Shown piece after piece: positions 1-5,039 of a DNA stretch of 7,870 nt; positions within the stretch are counted from its first letter, which is position 1, and every line of letters starts with the position of its first letter. The DNA lies in NCBI GenBank assembly GCA_027033675.1, contig JALVKZ010000265.1:1-7870 (forward strand), in the 5' to 3' direction. The notes under the pieces are model-generated. The model did not search any database and was not told where the DNA came from. It saw only the letters and a program-made list of their open reading frames with translations. Both the position numbers and the translations under genes were made by a program. This DNA comes from Pyrodictiaceae archaeon. GTDB taxonomy: Archaea > Thermoproteota > Thermoprotei_A > Sulfolobales > Pyrodictiaceae.

Positions 1-2
1 CG

Positions 3-149
3 TTTACCGGGATGCAGCTAGACCAGTACATGGCCCTACTAGAACAACTCGCCAATGCCAGGGGAGTACCACTAAGATTCGCGCGGAGGAGAGCAATGTG
101 GGGAGCACTGCGCAGGAAGAAGGGGAGGAGAAGAACTATAGGTTGGTAA
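3..149 (+). CDS. 3' end of an unrecognised gene with a basic C-terminus (partial)
   Basis: An open frame enters from the left edge and stops at TAA 147-149, leaving 48 visible residues. The first half is a likely amphipathic helix (QLDQYMALLEQLANARGVPL). The end is very rich in Arg and Lys (RFARRR, then RRKKGRRRTIGW), as in a protein tail that contacts nucleic acid. I do not recognise the family. An internal ATG at 12 could also start a short 45-residue protein, but the frame is open to the edge, so a truncated longer gene is more likely. Codon use (AGG, AGA, CTA, GTA) fits the neighbours. Confidence 0.45.
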   Translation, partial: FTGMQLDQYMALLEQLANARGVPLRFARRRAMWGALRRKKGRRRTIGW

Positions 150-165
150 GAGAGTCTGGAACGAG

Positions 166-173
166 CTTAAAAG
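166..173 (+). promoter_or_regulatory. TATA-like element for the ribbon-helix-helix gene
   Basis: CTTAAAAG lies in the short gap after the upstream stop codon. With the usual archaeal spacing of about 26 bases, transcription would start near 196, leaving a leader of about 19 bases before ATG 215. The leader carries GGGGTT (201-206), a weak ribosome-binding match 8 bases before the ATG. Position and sequence only. Confidence 0.4.
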
Positions 174-214
174 ATATGTAACAATGTTATCTGTATCATT
201 GGGGTTACAAAGAG

Positions 215-532
215 ATGTGCTCGGAGATTGTCCGGATAAGCCGTGAGGCCAAGAGAGAGCTGAAGAGGCTACAAGCCCGCCTAGTTATAGAGGTGGGGCG
301 CAAGTACTCCCTGCGAGAATTGGTTGATGCTGCTATACGTGTAGCACTGTGTAGACAGGAGGAGCTTCTCGAAGAGCTTGGTGAGTGGCGCCCTCTCAGC
401 AAGGAGGAGGCCGAGAAGCTACTAGATATATATAGTATTGATGTAGATGTAGAGGACATTGAGAAGGATATGAGAGAGACGCTGCGCCTCGAGTATAGTG
501 ATCAACACCAAGATTATTCTCGTAGTCTTTAA
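215..532 (+). CDS. ribbon-helix-helix protein, VapB/CopG-like putative antitoxin or DNA-binding regulator
   Basis: A 105-residue protein. Residues 4-8 (EIVRI) look like the DNA-contacting beta strand, 9-27 (SREAKRELKRLQARLVIEV) the first helix, and about 31-44 (YSLRELVDAAIRVAL) the second helix. This strand-helix-helix order is that of ribbon-helix-helix repressors and of many archaeal VapB antitoxins. The acidic second half (about 48-92, rich in Glu, Asp and Leu) is what an antitoxin uses to wrap its toxin. No PIN-domain toxin gene follows: the next 270 bases are non-coding and the upstream gene ends in a basic tail of unknown type. It may be an orphan antitoxin or a stand-alone regulator. 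The start is the only ATG that keeps the N-terminal strand intact. The ribbon-helix-helix assignment is by pattern, not by alignment. Confidence 0.7.
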   Translation: MCSEIVRISREAKRELKRLQARLVIEVGRKYSLRELVDAAIRVALCRQEELLEELGEWRPLSKEEAEKLLDIYSIDVDVEDIEKDMRETLRLEYSDQHQDYSRSL

Positions 533-679
533 CTCTAATGAGAGAATGCATCATTTGACCTGACGCATCCTAGTCTCGCCCCTAAGGCCTTGCCTCCTTT
601 GCAGCTAACTGTTTCGCAGACGAGGCTTCGGCTGGCAGGCGCTTGGCTTAGGAAGTCTCTATGAAATCTAGGATGACTA

Positions 680-693
680 TCTAGGTACCTAGA
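680..693. repeat. 14-bp perfect palindrome TCTAGGTACCTAGA
   Basis: The sequence is its own reverse complement. A further half site, TCTAGG, stands 7 bases upstream (667-672). It lies between the ribbon-helix-helix gene and the DUF2139 gene, about 55 bases before the TATA element of the latter. Ribbon-helix-helix proteins bind short palindromes as dimers of dimers, so an operator is possible, but a 14-bp palindrome is also not rare in a window of this size. Confidence 0.35.
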
Positions 694-747
694 CAATTAG
701 CCTTAACAAAATAATAGTATGGTATCAAGCATCGCTAGAACAATACG

Positions 748-755
748 TCTAAATA
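748..755 (+). promoter_or_regulatory. TATA-like element for the DUF2139 gene
   Basis: TCTAAATA. The predicted transcription start is near 778. This lies downstream of GTG 768, the first possible start of the frame, and about 32 bases upstream of ATG 810. The element is therefore one of the reasons for choosing ATG 810. An alternative AT-rich stretch at 702-715 would allow the longer form. Confidence 0.35.
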
Positions 756-809
756 CCGCCTTCACTAGTGTCCCCTATCCATGAGCATAAGCTCTTGGTG
801 TATCTTCTT

Positions 810-2300
810 ATGGATATTCTTGAAAGACTTGAGTGGATTTATCCTCCTCGCTATGGCCCTGAATGGGGTAGTGGCGGCATTTTTGGCCTAAAGTATTATC
901 GTGGTGTGCTCTACTATACATTGGCTTTCGAGGCGGAAGCGTACTTCGTTTACCGGGATGGCGTTGAGGTTTATCGCTTCGAGCAAGTAGGCACACTACC
1001 CGCCTCTGGAGGTGATACGTACAACGCGGTTGATGCCGTTGATGACGAGATATTCTTTGGTGGATGGGTGCATGCACCAGCAAAGTATAAGGGAAGGGAG
1101 AAAGGTCTAAGAGCGAGCATATCCTTTGTCAATAAGTATAGTCATGTCCATCGATACCGCGTAGACGAGAGAAGAGTTGAGCTACTATGGAAGGAGAGCA
1201 TGCATGACGAGTACAGATGGGCGGGGGAAATCTCAGAAATAGTCTACGATCCTGTTAATGACAGGCTCCTGCTAGCACGCGGAGACGGTCACAGCAATCT
1301 AGGCATTTACCAAATAGATAGACGTGGTGGCAATTACAAGAGAATCACTAATAGACCCGCGTACAAGGGAGCAATTTTCCACGACCATGTATGTTTCGAT
1401 ATAACTGATGACTGGATTAAAGGTGTTAACGGAATACAGTGCATAGACATGGTCGAAAATAAGGCAAAGACATTAGAGCTAGGAGACATGAGGAAGAGAA
1501 GTATAGATAACGAGCCAGTACAGTACCCTGTTATCGGGGCGGCTGCACAGAGCCATGGGAGATTCTTCCTCTTCGTCCGCGGAGGAGTATTGATAGGAAA
1601 CCCCATGGATGAGTCGCTGGAGAGTATCTCTTTTATTCGCTTATTCGACTTTGGTGAAAGCTTATACGCGCCGCGGAGAACAATGGCAAAGAACATTGGC
1701 GGAGGGATACTGGTAGCCTATAACGCTTATAGCGAGGCCCTAATGTACCCAGTCAATGAGCTAGAAGAGAGATTCGCGAAGGCGTCAAACACCATAGTTG
1801 GCCCAAGCACCTTGGTCTATATATCACCGCCAGTAACCAAGATAGTGGCAGCTCTAGGAGCACGCATAACCGGGATAGAGCTAGTAGAGGGCAAGATACT
1901 CGTAGCGTCAAATACCATGGCTAATACATCACGCCAGGATGCATCACCCATAGACACTGGCTATCGCGGATTCATAGCCCTGGACCCAGATATAGTTAAT
2001 AATGAACCTCCATCGATACGCTTCACCATAAGAGGGTATCAAGTAGGATCGCAAGTATTTGGAGGAGTACCACTAACGGGATACAAAGAGCCAGTATTAA
2101 CAATAAGTGCCTCTAAAATAAATAAATTAGTGGTATACAGTTACGATGTCTCGCTACCGCCAACAGAGGCGGAGAAGGACTCCTATCAGCTAAGAAGAGG
2201 ACGAAACGCTATCAGCCTAAAAGAGTATGGTAACAGTATTGTAGCCTTTAAGCTAAGCGAGCCGGATCCTAAAGCAATAATACGGATCGATCTAAGATAG
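810..2300 (+). CDS. DUF2139-like archaeal protein of unknown function, probable beta-propeller-like fold
   Basis: About 496 residues from ATG 810 (510 from GTG 768, where the frame opens). I prefer ATG 810: GGTG at 797-800 sits 9 bases before it, the TATA element at 748-755 would start the mRNA past GTG 768, and the protein then begins just before the conspicuous motif WIYPPRYGPEWGSGGIFGLK (residues 9-28). I recall this motif from the DUF2139 family of Crenarchaeota; that is recognition, not a search. There is no signal peptide or membrane helix, so it should be cytoplasmic. The chain is mostly short hydrophobic strands separated by Gly, Asp and Asn turns (for example VYDPVNDRLLLARGDGHSN, GGGILVAYN), which resembles a multi-bladed beta-propeller. 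No catalytic motif is recognisable. It ends 370 bases before the sugar transporter and is on the same strand but has its own promoter. Codons shift from T-ending to A-ending along the gene. Confidence 0.7.
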   Translation: MDILERLEWIYPPRYGPEWGSGGIFGLKYYRGVLYYTLAFEAEAYFVYRDGVEVYRFEQVGTLPASGGDTYNAVDAVDDEIFFGGWVHAPAKYKGREKGLRASISFVNKYSHVHRYRVDERRVELLWKESMHDEYRWAGEISEIVYDPVNDRLLLARGDGHSNLGIYQIDRRGGNYKRITNRPAYKGAIFHDHVCFDITDDWIKGVNGIQCIDMVENKAKTLELGDMRKRSIDNEPVQYPVIGAAAQSHGRFFLFVRGGVLIGNPMDESLESISFIRLFDFGESLYAPRRTMAKNIGGGILVAYNAYSEALMYPVNELEERFAKASNTIVGPSTLVYISPPVTKIVAALGARITGIELVEGKILVASNTMANTSRQDASPIDTGYRGFIALDPDIVNNEPPSIRFTIRGYQVGSQVFGGVPLTGYKEPVLTISASKINKLVVYSYDVSLPPTEAEKDSYQLRRGRNAISLKEYGNSIVAFKLSEPDPKAIIRIDLR

Positions 2301-2313
2301 CTGCAACCCTGGC

Positions 2314-2322
2314 ATAAAAAGA
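2314..2322 (-). terminator. possible U-tract terminator for the minus-strand small gene
   Basis: On the minus strand the bases read as TCTTTTTAT, a U-rich tract of the kind that ends archaeal transcripts. It lies about 80 bases past the stop of the small minus-strand frame and just beyond the end of the DUF2139 gene. The tract is short (five T), so the call is weak. Confidence 0.25.
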
Positions 2323-2398
2323 GTCCGGGCAACCCTATAATGTAGCTCTAAAACCCGGAATATGTATGGTGCTAGTATTAAGGATCCAGTAATTACAA

Positions 2399-2500
2399 CT
2401 AGTCCTTGCGTTTAAAGAATCGTCTGACGAGCACGGGACTTAGCGGTTTGTTCAATGAGGGTTCTCTTGCTTTGTATAGCGAGTAGCTGCCCTCGTACAT
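2399..2500 (-). CDS. candidate leaderless microprotein, 33 residues, unknown function
   Basis: On the minus strand an ATG at 2500 opens a 33-codon frame ending in TAG (2399-2401). The peptide starts MYEGSYSLYK, has a Pro/Ser centre (REPSLNKPLSP) and ends in a hydrophobic-basic tail (VLVRRFFKRKD). It is strongly basic with a Tyr-rich head, and has no Cys or membrane helix. Two things support it. An AT-rich TATA-like block centres about 30 bases upstream (2524-2538), so transcription would begin within a few bases of the ATG, the usual form for first genes in Crenarchaea. The codons (CTA, AGA, CCC, AGT, TTC, AAG) also match the neighbours. It diverges from the transporter operon and converges on the DUF2139 gene. 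I do not recognise the peptide. A chance frame of this length is not rare, so promoter geometry carries most of the weight. It could be a small RNA-binding or regulatory peptide, but nothing shows that. Confidence 0.45.
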   Translation of the reverse strand: MYEGSYSLYKAREPSLNKPLSPVLVRRFFKRKD

Positions 2501-2523
2501 TATATTTAGATTTAATTTGAATA

Positions 2524-2538
2524 AAATATAAATTTATA
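2524..2538 (-). promoter_or_regulatory. AT-rich palindrome, TATA region of the minus-strand small gene
   Basis: The core TATAAATTTATA (2527-2538) is a perfect 12-bp palindrome, extended by TTTT on the minus strand. Read leftwards it lies 24-38 bases before ATG 2500, the correct place for a leaderless promoter. Being palindromic it could also bind TBP in the plus direction, giving a start near 2558 and a leader of about 115 bases for the transporter operon, although that operon has a better-placed TATA element at 2641. Confidence 0.4.
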
Positions 2539-2616
2539 CTATTTGTTGTCAGCTCTATTTATCTATGTAATTATTCGTATTGACATATAGGAAATAGTAT
2601 TAAAGAAGGTTAAGTT

Positions 2617-2631
2617 ATAAGAAACACTTAT
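2617..2631. promoter_or_regulatory. possible operator: ATAAG-5-CTTAT dyad before the transporter promoter
   Basis: ATAAG and CTTAT form a 5-bp inverted repeat separated by AAACA, ending 9 bases before the TATA element of the transporter operon. A regulator bound here would touch the BRE/TFB site. Sugar transporter operons in archaea are commonly controlled from such positions. AT-rich DNA throws up short dyads easily, so this is a candidate only. Confidence 0.25.
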
Positions 2632-2640
2632 TAAGAATAG

Positions 2641-2648
2641 CTTAAATA
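2641..2648 (+). promoter_or_regulatory. TATA element of the sugar transporter operon (leaderless start)
   Basis: CTTAAATA is preceded by a purine-rich BRE-like GAATAG (2635-2640). Its centre is about 26 bases before TTG 2671 and 29 before GTG 2674, so the mRNA should begin at or next to the start codon. No ribosome binding site precedes the gene, in agreement with leaderless translation. Confidence 0.55.
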
Positions 2649-2670
2649 TGTATCATGATGCTTTATATGA

Positions 2671-4086
2671 TTGGTGAAAATAGTAGTGGCTTCTAATGCA
2701 TCGTTTTGGGGCATTGTCATCGGAGTATTCATTATAGGTATTATCATTGGTGCAGCAGCTACGTATTATACTGCGAGCAAACAAACGGTAACTAAAACTA
2801 TTCCCTCAACTAGTGTTATTACGCAAACGGTAACTAAAACCACTACTATTACTACTGCCGCAACAACTGGTGTTGCACATGCTACTAAAACGGTAACTAT
2901 AACTACAACCACATCTCCTACGTTAACGGCTCCAAAAGAAAAAGTCAAGCTTGTAGTTATTGGTCCTTGGAGCGGCAAAGAGGAGAAGTACTTTAGAGCA
3001 GTTATAGGCAATTTCACTAAGAAATATCCGAACATCCAAATAGAGTATATAGTCAGGAGAGCTGAGGACATCGCGAAGACAATGCCGCTGCAGTTTGCGG
3101 CTGGTAAGACGCCAGCAGATGTTGTTATAACACCCTGGGCTTGGTGGATAGTCAAGATGGCTAAGAAGGGCTATGTACTTGATATATCAAACCTAATAAA
3201 CCCTAATGAGTACATATCTGGCATAGTTGATAAGGTAACCTATAATGGCAAGATATATGGCGCGCCTTTTGCCATGTGGCTAAAACCAGGGTTCTGGTAT
3301 CGTAAGTCCTTCTTCCAGAAATATGGACTAAAGGAGCCGAGGACGTGGAGCGAATTCCTCGAGCTACTTAATAAAATTAAGAAAATACCAGGCATAAAAG
3401 CGCCCATAGTTACTGGTGATGGTGTTGGATGGCCGGAGAGCGATATAGTAGAACATTTCCTTATAACCTTTGGTGGCCCCAGTCTGCAGCTAAAACTAAT
3501 TAACTGCGAGGTAAAGTTCAACGACCCACAAGTAAAAGAAATATTTAAGAAATATCTTGTTCCTCTAATAAAGGAGCACTACTTCAGCGAGCCCATTGAA
3601 TGGACGCAGGCTATACAGCTCTGGTGGAACGGCAAATATGCACTATACTTTATGGGCACGTGGATAACGGGAATGGTGCCGAATCCTAATGACCTGGACT
3701 TCTTCCCGTTGCCGGGTGCCAAGGGGGTTGTAGGCGGTGCTGATTACGCATTTATACCGAAATTCACTAAACATCCGGAAGCGGCTAAGCTCTTCGTAAA
3801 ATTCCTGGCAACAGAAGGCCAGGCGTATTATGTAGCCGAGCCAGCAGGTAAGATTCCTACCTGGAAAGGAGTAAAGATAAGCCAGATATGGAAGCCAATG
3901 CAAACAGTCTATAAGAAGATAACTGAGCGTCATATGGTAATCCTACCTGATCTGGACGATAGCGTTGGCGGGTCATGGCAAACCCTATTCTGGGATCAAC
4001 TAAAACTGCTATGGGCAGAACCAGATAAGGTAGACCAGATACTAAATACATTAACGCAGCAACATCCTGCATGTAAAGGTAAGTAA
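2671..4086 (+). CDS. ABC transporter sugar-binding protein, family 1 (CUT1), membrane-anchored
   Basis: A 471-residue extracellular solute-binding protein of the MalE/UgpB/GlcS class. Residues about 12-32 (WGIVIGVFIIGIIIGAAATYY) form one membrane helix. About 36-90 is a Ser/Thr/Val stalk containing three QTVTKT-type units. The binding domain starts near 92 (KVKLVVIGPWSGKEEKYF, then NFTKKYPNIQIEY) and contains the family's PADVVITPWAW stretch, IYGAPFAMW and many Trp and Tyr residues suited to stacking on a sugar. There is no lipobox Cys and no clear class III (PibD) cleavage site, so the helix may stay as an anchor. The only two cysteines are 279 and 468. The start is TTG 2671 or GTG 2674: a TGA directly precedes 2671, so nothing further upstream is possible, and the TATA element sits 26-29 bases away. 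It is the first gene of the operon; the permease follows after 41 bases. Family assignment is firm, the sugar is unknown. Confidence 0.92.
   Translation: MVKIVVASNASFWGIVIGVFIIGIIIGAAATYYTASKQTVTKTIPSTSVITQTVTKTTTITTAATTGVAHATKTVTITTTTSPTLTAPKEKVKLVVIGPWSGKEEKYFRAVIGNFTKKYPNIQIEYIVRRAEDIAKTMPLQFAAGKTPADVVITPWAWWIVKMAKKGYVLDISNLINPNEYISGIVDKVTYNGKIYGAPFAMWLKPGFWYRKSFFQKYGLKEPRTWSEFLELLNKIKKIPGIKAPIVTGDGVGWPESDIVEHFLITFGGPSLQLKLINCEVKFNDPQVKEIFKKYLVPLIKEHYFSEPIEWTQAIQLWWNGKYALYFMGTWITGMVPNPNDLDFFPLPGAKGVVGGADYAFIPKFTKHPEAAKLFVKFLATEGQAYYVAEPAGKIPTWKGVKISQIWKPMQTVYKKITERHMVILPDLDDSVGGSWQTLFWDQLKLLWAEPDKVDQILNTLTQQHPACKGK
2782..2903 (+). repeat. three in-frame copies of a 17-base repeat in the stalk region
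   Basis: CAAACGGTAACTAAAAC occurs at 2782-2798 and, identically, at 2824-2840. A diverged copy, AAAACGGTAACTATAAC, is at 2887-2903. All start in codon phase and encode QTVTKT, QTVTKT and KTVTIT. The spacings are 42 and 63 bases, both multiples of 21. The repeats build the Ser/Thr stalk and probably arose by internal duplication. Confidence 0.75.
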
Positions 4087-4127
4087 GAATTGGCGACATA
4101 TATGAGACGTGAGGAAGGGGCTTTCCC

Positions 4128-5039
4128 TTGCCAAGGAGAAGAAGAACGAGACTCGTACTCATTTTTCTTCTCCCCGAGCTTGCTCTAATTCTTTCCTTTG
4201 TACTTGTTCCCATTATTGGCACATTTATCATAAGTTTTAAGACAAGCCATGGATACGGTGTAGGTAATTACTATAGTGTTATTACTGAACGTTCCCCTGA
4301 CAGGGCACTCGTTATACCAGAAAACATTATCAAGGCACAGCCCCCACCATGGGGCGCACTTGTTCACAACATCATATGGGTTGCTATACATGTGCCAGTG
4401 GTTGTTTTCCTTGGCCTTACTTTAGCGTATCTATTACGTGACGTTGTTGGGAGTTCTATAGTTAAATCAATAATGTTCCTTGGAATGGTTATACCTATGG
4501 TTGTAGGCGGTTTACTCATTAGGTTCATGTTTGATTCCGATCTCGGTGTGATACCAGTATTTCTTAGAGAACTTGGCATAAAATCGCTGGCACATACATG
4601 GACTAACTATCCCCAAACAGCTCTTATAGCACTTATTCTTGGCTCTGTCTGGCTCTGGACGGGCTTTAGCCTAACGGTCTACGCGGCTGCTCTCGAGTCA
4701 TTACCGAAGAGCTATATAGAAGCAGCTAGAGTTGATGGTGCAAGCGATTTCCAGATATTCTTTAAGGTAGTCTTTCCCTTAGTCAAGCATGCCACTATAA
4801 TAGTAGTTGTAATGACCATGTTATGGGATTTGAAAATATTTGATATAGTGTTTGTGTCAACCCGAGGAGGACCTGGTGGCGCAACCAATGTAATGGCTTT
4901 AGTCATGTATAATTATTTTGCTAGAGCGCTAGACTATGGCAAGTCCGCAGCCACAGCCGTGATATTGGCCCTAATAAGCCTCATCCCAGGTATATGGTTT
5001 ATCAGGAGAGTGGTGAGACCCAGTGCGGAGAAGAGGTAA
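4128..5039 (+). CDS. sugar ABC transporter permease 1 (MalF/UgpA/GlcT-like)
   Basis: A 303-residue inner permease subunit with six predicted helices at roughly 9-31, 79-101, 113-132, 160-183, 222-243 and 272-294. After helix 4 comes the cytoplasmic EAA loop, EAARVDGASD at 198-207 with the conserved Gly at 204, which docks onto the ATPase. The N-terminus is basic (MPRRRRTRL) as expected for a cytoplasmic start. The start is TTG 4128; an AGGGG stretch at 4116-4120 lies 7 bases before it, and no ATG or GTG gives a better N-terminus. The loop between helices 1 and 2 (about 35-75) is long and would face the binding protein. It lies 41 bases after the binding protein gene and overlaps the next permease by 17 bases, so the two are co-translated. 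Early codons are rich in ATT, CTT and GTT and later ones in ATA, as in the neighbouring genes. Confidence 0.92.
   Translation: MPRRRRTRLVLIFLLPELALILSFVLVPIIGTFIISFKTSHGYGVGNYYSVITERSPDRALVIPENIIKAQPPPWGALVHNIIWVAIHVPVVVFLGLTLAYLLRDVVGSSIVKSIMFLGMVIPMVVGGLLIRFMFDSDLGVIPVFLRELGIKSLAHTWTNYPQTALIALILGSVWLWTGFSLTVYAAALESLPKSYIEAARVDGASDFQIFFKVVFPLVKHATIIVVVMTMLWDLKIFDIVFVSTRGGPGGATNVMALVMYNYFARALDYGKSAATAVILALISLIPGIWFIRRVVRPSAEKR
4719..4748 (+). repeat. 30-base identity with permease 2 over the EAA motif (copy 1)
   Basis: These 30 bases encode EAARVDGASD and are identical, base for base and in the same codon phase, to 5548-5577 in the next gene. The flanks are diverged apart from a nearby ATATTCTTT. 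Copy 1 belongs to the ATPase-docking loop of permease 1. Confidence 0.85.
5012..5016 (+). promoter_or_regulatory. ribosome binding site inside permease 1 that sets the start of permease 2
   Basis: GGTGA, complementary to the 3' end of archaeal 16S rRNA, sits 6 bases before GTG 5023 and within the last codons of permease 1. A second purine block, AGGAG, is at 5004-5008. This supports GTG 5023 as the start of permease 2 and the 17-base gene overlap. Confidence 0.6.

Noticed and set aside
1..960. The 14-mer CGTTTACCGGGATG occurs at 1-14 and again at 947-960; the 13-mer GGAGTACCACTAA occurs at 63-75 and 2064-2076.
   Set aside because: All copies lie in coding frames with shared codon bias, the flanks do not match, and repeats of this length are only slightly above chance. 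No sign of a mobile element or duplication.
2324..2359. Inverted repeat TCCGGG / CCCGGA after the DUF2139 gene as a hairpin terminator.
   Set aside because: Only 6 bp with a 24-base loop and no following T tract; archaeal terminators depend on U tracts, so this is not supported.
2658..2696. A 12-codon ATG frame (from 2658, with another ATG at 2667) overlapping the start of the binding protein gene, like a leader peptide.
   Set aside because: It is out of frame with the binding protein, lies mostly upstream of the transcript start predicted from the TATA element at 2641, and has no coding character.
4102..4188. An ATG frame at 4102 overlapping the start of permease 1.
   Set aside because: It is a short out-of-frame shadow (28 codons, mostly Arg, Glu, Ser and Phe) of the permease coding sequence and its leader.
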